Part shown: piece by piece, positions 61,885 through 64,000 of the stretch | Position numbering within the stretch: the first letter of the stretch is position 1 | Layout of the letters: the number at the start of each line of letters is the position of its first letter | NCBI GenBank assembly: GCA_033980235.1 | Contig: CM067062.1 | Span: 14,921,664 to 14,985,663, forward strand | Origin: Diadema setosum | Lineage: Eukaryota > Echinodermata > Echinoidea > Diadematoida > Diadematidae | Direction of reading: 5' to 3' | DNA length: 64,000 bases | Translations under genes and position numbers: made by a program | Notes under the pieces: model-generated | Databases searched by the model: none | Told to the model about the DNA's origin: nothing | What the model saw: the letters and a program-made list of their open reading frames with translations, nothing else

Positions 61885-63287
61885 CCAATCTGATTGGCTG
61901 AATACACTGGTAATGAAGAAAGGATGCCAGATTTGAGTGAGCCTCAGGGTGTACACTGTAATCCACTGAGTTCAAAGAGAGATCGGAAGGGGATATTGGC
62001 TTTAAATATCACGGGGGCCATTTGTACATGTATCATAAAAGTCAGGCACTTGTCATGAGAATCAAATACCAGTTGATGAATGTCCAATTGAACTGATAGA
62101 GTGGAAGGAAAAACAACTCATTGAGTGTGAATAATAAAATGAATTAAAAGTTGCGGATAATGCACTTTTAAATGCTATTTCAGCCATGCAAAATTGATGT
62201 TGTATTAGTGATTTGAAAACTTTATGTAAGGAGCACTGCACAAAGTGTACATACCAGTTTCTAAATTACCAGGTAATAGCCTACATGCATTGTAGTACAA
62301 ATATACATTGTACATGTACAAACGGTTTGTACAAGTTTGTACCTCCTCTGGACAGATGATCACAGTCCTGTTCTAATTTGAAAGCAAACTAAATTTTATT
62401 TTTGGTAGTGACTAAATGCAAATACAGTGACTTATAAATTTTGTTTCAGGAAAAGTCAACATACCATCTAAAATCATGTCCACAAGTTTCTGATTTACTG
62501 GTACTATACAAGTTATAAGTAGATCTGAAATTTTTGTCATTGAATCATCTCTCTGTTAGGCATTGGTGCTAGTCCTAGCATCGAAATGGGAATCATTGTA
62601 GTGTCACAAATGTACACACAAGTAGTTATGTACATGTTTAATGTATCAAGGCTGTATGCATGGTTGTTTTAATGTGTATGTACACAGGGTGACCAGATTA
62701 ATGGAGAACATTCTATATGATATAGATGTAGTACATACAGGCTGACCAGATTAGTGGAGAATTTTCTACATGGTATACAATGTAGCTACAGTACATGTAT
62801 GCATGTGACAGGAAATACATTATAGCTCACTCACTCTAGAATGATTTCACCCATTCCAGAAAATTCTAGGAAGTGCTGGCTGAGTGAGACACTGCCCTTG
62901 TAGCCCAATGTGATTGGTAGTTAATTTTGGCAATGATGTTATGCACATATTAGGCAGTGAGTCATCCAGGATTCCTGGAATTTGGACTTGCCAGTATGTT
63001 CAGGTATGTGGCCCCAGGGTGGAGAAAATTACAGAATGTACTAGAAAGGGGTGAATGGATAGTATAAGCTGGAGAAATTCTGCAGTAGGCAGAGTACCCA
63101 ACACCTCTGCTCTGAGAGTTACGTCACTTCTGGCTCTGAATCGACTTGTTATAGTCAGTCCTGTGTTACCTGCTGACCTGCTATACAAACTGTGTTTGTG
63201 GAGATAAGGCCTGGGAGACATTTTGCCTGCAGAGAATTAATTTGCCTACGTTGGAGATAGACTCCATATTTTAATGTCAACGGACAT

Positions 63288-63735
63288 TGTTACGGCAAAG
63301 CTGTGACGGGCTGGATTCTCGCTGGACATTATAAAGTGAATCATCATTCAACACATCAACTGGACGTGGTCGTCATAACGTTTGGATTCTGTACGTTTTG
63401 CTGTGGACACATAACTTGGATTTTACCCCGGATCTATACCTTGGACTATCGTAACCTGCACCTCTGGATTTACGTCGAAGGTATCATTCATCGGTGCATC
63501 GTGGATCATTCCTTTGTGTATCGAGCATCGTATTTGGACATTTCCAGGGATATTGCATGTAATAAGTGTAAGTGATTCTATTACTGATTTGTAACTGTTT
63601 CTATTGATCATTATTGTACTGATGTGAGAACCGATTACGAGTCTGTACCCACAATATCACTGTTAATAAACCGCCTGAACATTAGTGGATTGTTTCTTTT
63701 GTGCGATCATTCTCAGAGTGATTTTGGTCGTAACA
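63288..63735 (+). mobile_element. 5' LTR of a retrotransposon (left boundary uncertain)
   Basis: The candidate LTR starts TGTTACG and ends CGTAACA (63735). Inside are TATAAA (63330) and AATAAA (63665). It may begin further left: a CCAAT box (62908) and a second TATAAG (63063) lie upstream, and another TGT start is possible near 62810. The right boundary is better supported because a primer-binding-like sequence begins five bases later. Confidence 0.6.
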
Positions 63736-63739
63736 AAAT

Positions 63740-63757
63740 TGGGGGCTTGTGTCCGGG
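63740..63757 (+). other. Putative reverse-transcription primer binding site
   Basis: TGGGGGCTTGTGTCCGGGA begins just after the LTR end. It resembles the tRNA-Pro-complementary site TGGGGGCTCGTCCGGGA used by many retroelements, but with small differences in the middle, so the primer tRNA is uncertain. Confidence 0.5.
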
Positions 63758-63876
63758 AAGTGAATGTAAAGCCAAAATTTAGAATTTGGAACGTTCCGGA
63801 ATCCAGAATATTGGTACAGACAAAATACCAGTGAGTTGATTGTTCAATTGTACATTGTGTGTAATACATTGTGACA

Positions 63877-64000
63877 ATGTCAATCAGTACAATGGATGTT
63901 CAGGCATTTGTTCAGAGGACAGATTTGTCCCTCAAAGATTTGCAAAGGTTACGCAAATGTGATTTGACTGCCATTGCACAGCATTTAAATGTTGATGTTC
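63877..64000 (+). CDS. Start of retrotransposon gag-like ORF (open at window edge)
   Basis: The ATG at 63877 opens 41 codons without a stop up to the window edge. The peptide includes DLSLKDLQRLRKCDLTAIAQ, the Leu-rich pattern often seen at the start of gag proteins of Ty3/gypsy-like elements in marine animals. It lies about 120 bp after the putative primer site, as expected for gag. Capsid, nucleocapsid and pol are outside the window, so integrity of the element is unknown. Confidence 0.6.
   Translation, partial: MSISTMDVQAFVQRTDLSLKDLQRLRKCDLTAIAQHLNVDV

Larger units (their letters stand above)
60064..64000. other. HIP1-like intron 2 (open at right edge)
   Basis: Contains a TA MITE, a 30-bp tandem repeat and hairpin, a (CT)n tract, a TTAA element and the start of an LTR retrotransposon. 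No ANTH-domain exon was recognised. Confidence 0.6.

Overview
The window is intron-rich animal DNA, AT-rich overall. It carries several low-copy gene fragments among many inverted-repeat transposon derivatives, microsatellites and homopolymer runs. The gene content (a complete CCT zeta gene, a mitochondrial malate dehydrogenase, a HIP1/HIP1R homologue and a secreted LDLa/TSP1/trypsin mosaic protease), the intron density and the repeat style (TTAA-flanked foldback elements, Helitron-like elements with GTCCGTCC minisatellites) fit a marine invertebrate deuterostome. An echinoderm is my best guess. The species cannot be fixed from the sequence alone. There is no bacterial-type operon, CRISPR array, rRNA or convincing functional tRNA gene.

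Layout. (1) 256-4895, plus strand: the last four coding exons of mitochondrial malate dehydrogenase (MDH2). Two introns hold Helitron-like elements. (2) 4.9-11.8 kb: intergenic or far-5' sequence with a truncated LINE, a second LINE tail and a TTAA foldback element. (3) 11762-20945, plus strand: ten coding exons of a secreted mosaic serine protease with five LDLa modules, one thrombospondin type-1 module and a trypsin-type S1 domain with all catalytic residues. Its signal-peptide exon was not found. (4) 20.9-25.1 kb: intergenic, with a tRNA-derived SINE and the second copy of a GC-rich inverted-repeat element. (5) 25117-45714, minus strand: the complete CCT6 (TRiC zeta) gene, 12 exons, 534 codons plus stop, with an 11 kb first intron full of transposon derivatives. 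(6) 45.7-51.7 kb: intergenic. (7) 51736 to the right edge, plus strand: the first two coding exons of a HIP1/HIP1R (Sla2-type, ANTH) gene. A possible alternative first exon at 37577-37768 lies antisense inside CCT6 intron 1. HIP1 intron 2 contains TTAA elements and the 5' end of an LTR retrotransposon that runs off the window.

The genes do not form a functional pathway: MDH2 works in the mitochondrial TCA cycle, CCT6 in the cytosolic chaperonin, HIP1 in clathrin and actin coupling, and the protease outside the cell. Their co-location is best read as ancient linkage, since human MDH2 and HIP1 are neighbours at 7q11.23 and CCT6A is also on chromosome 7. The most unusual material is a set of Helitron-like elements with different sequences but the same folded ends, whose internal tandem units repeatedly carry perfect RFX-type or DR1-type transcription-factor sites; the mosaic protease; and a nested inverted-duplication complex just downstream of CCT6 exon 1.
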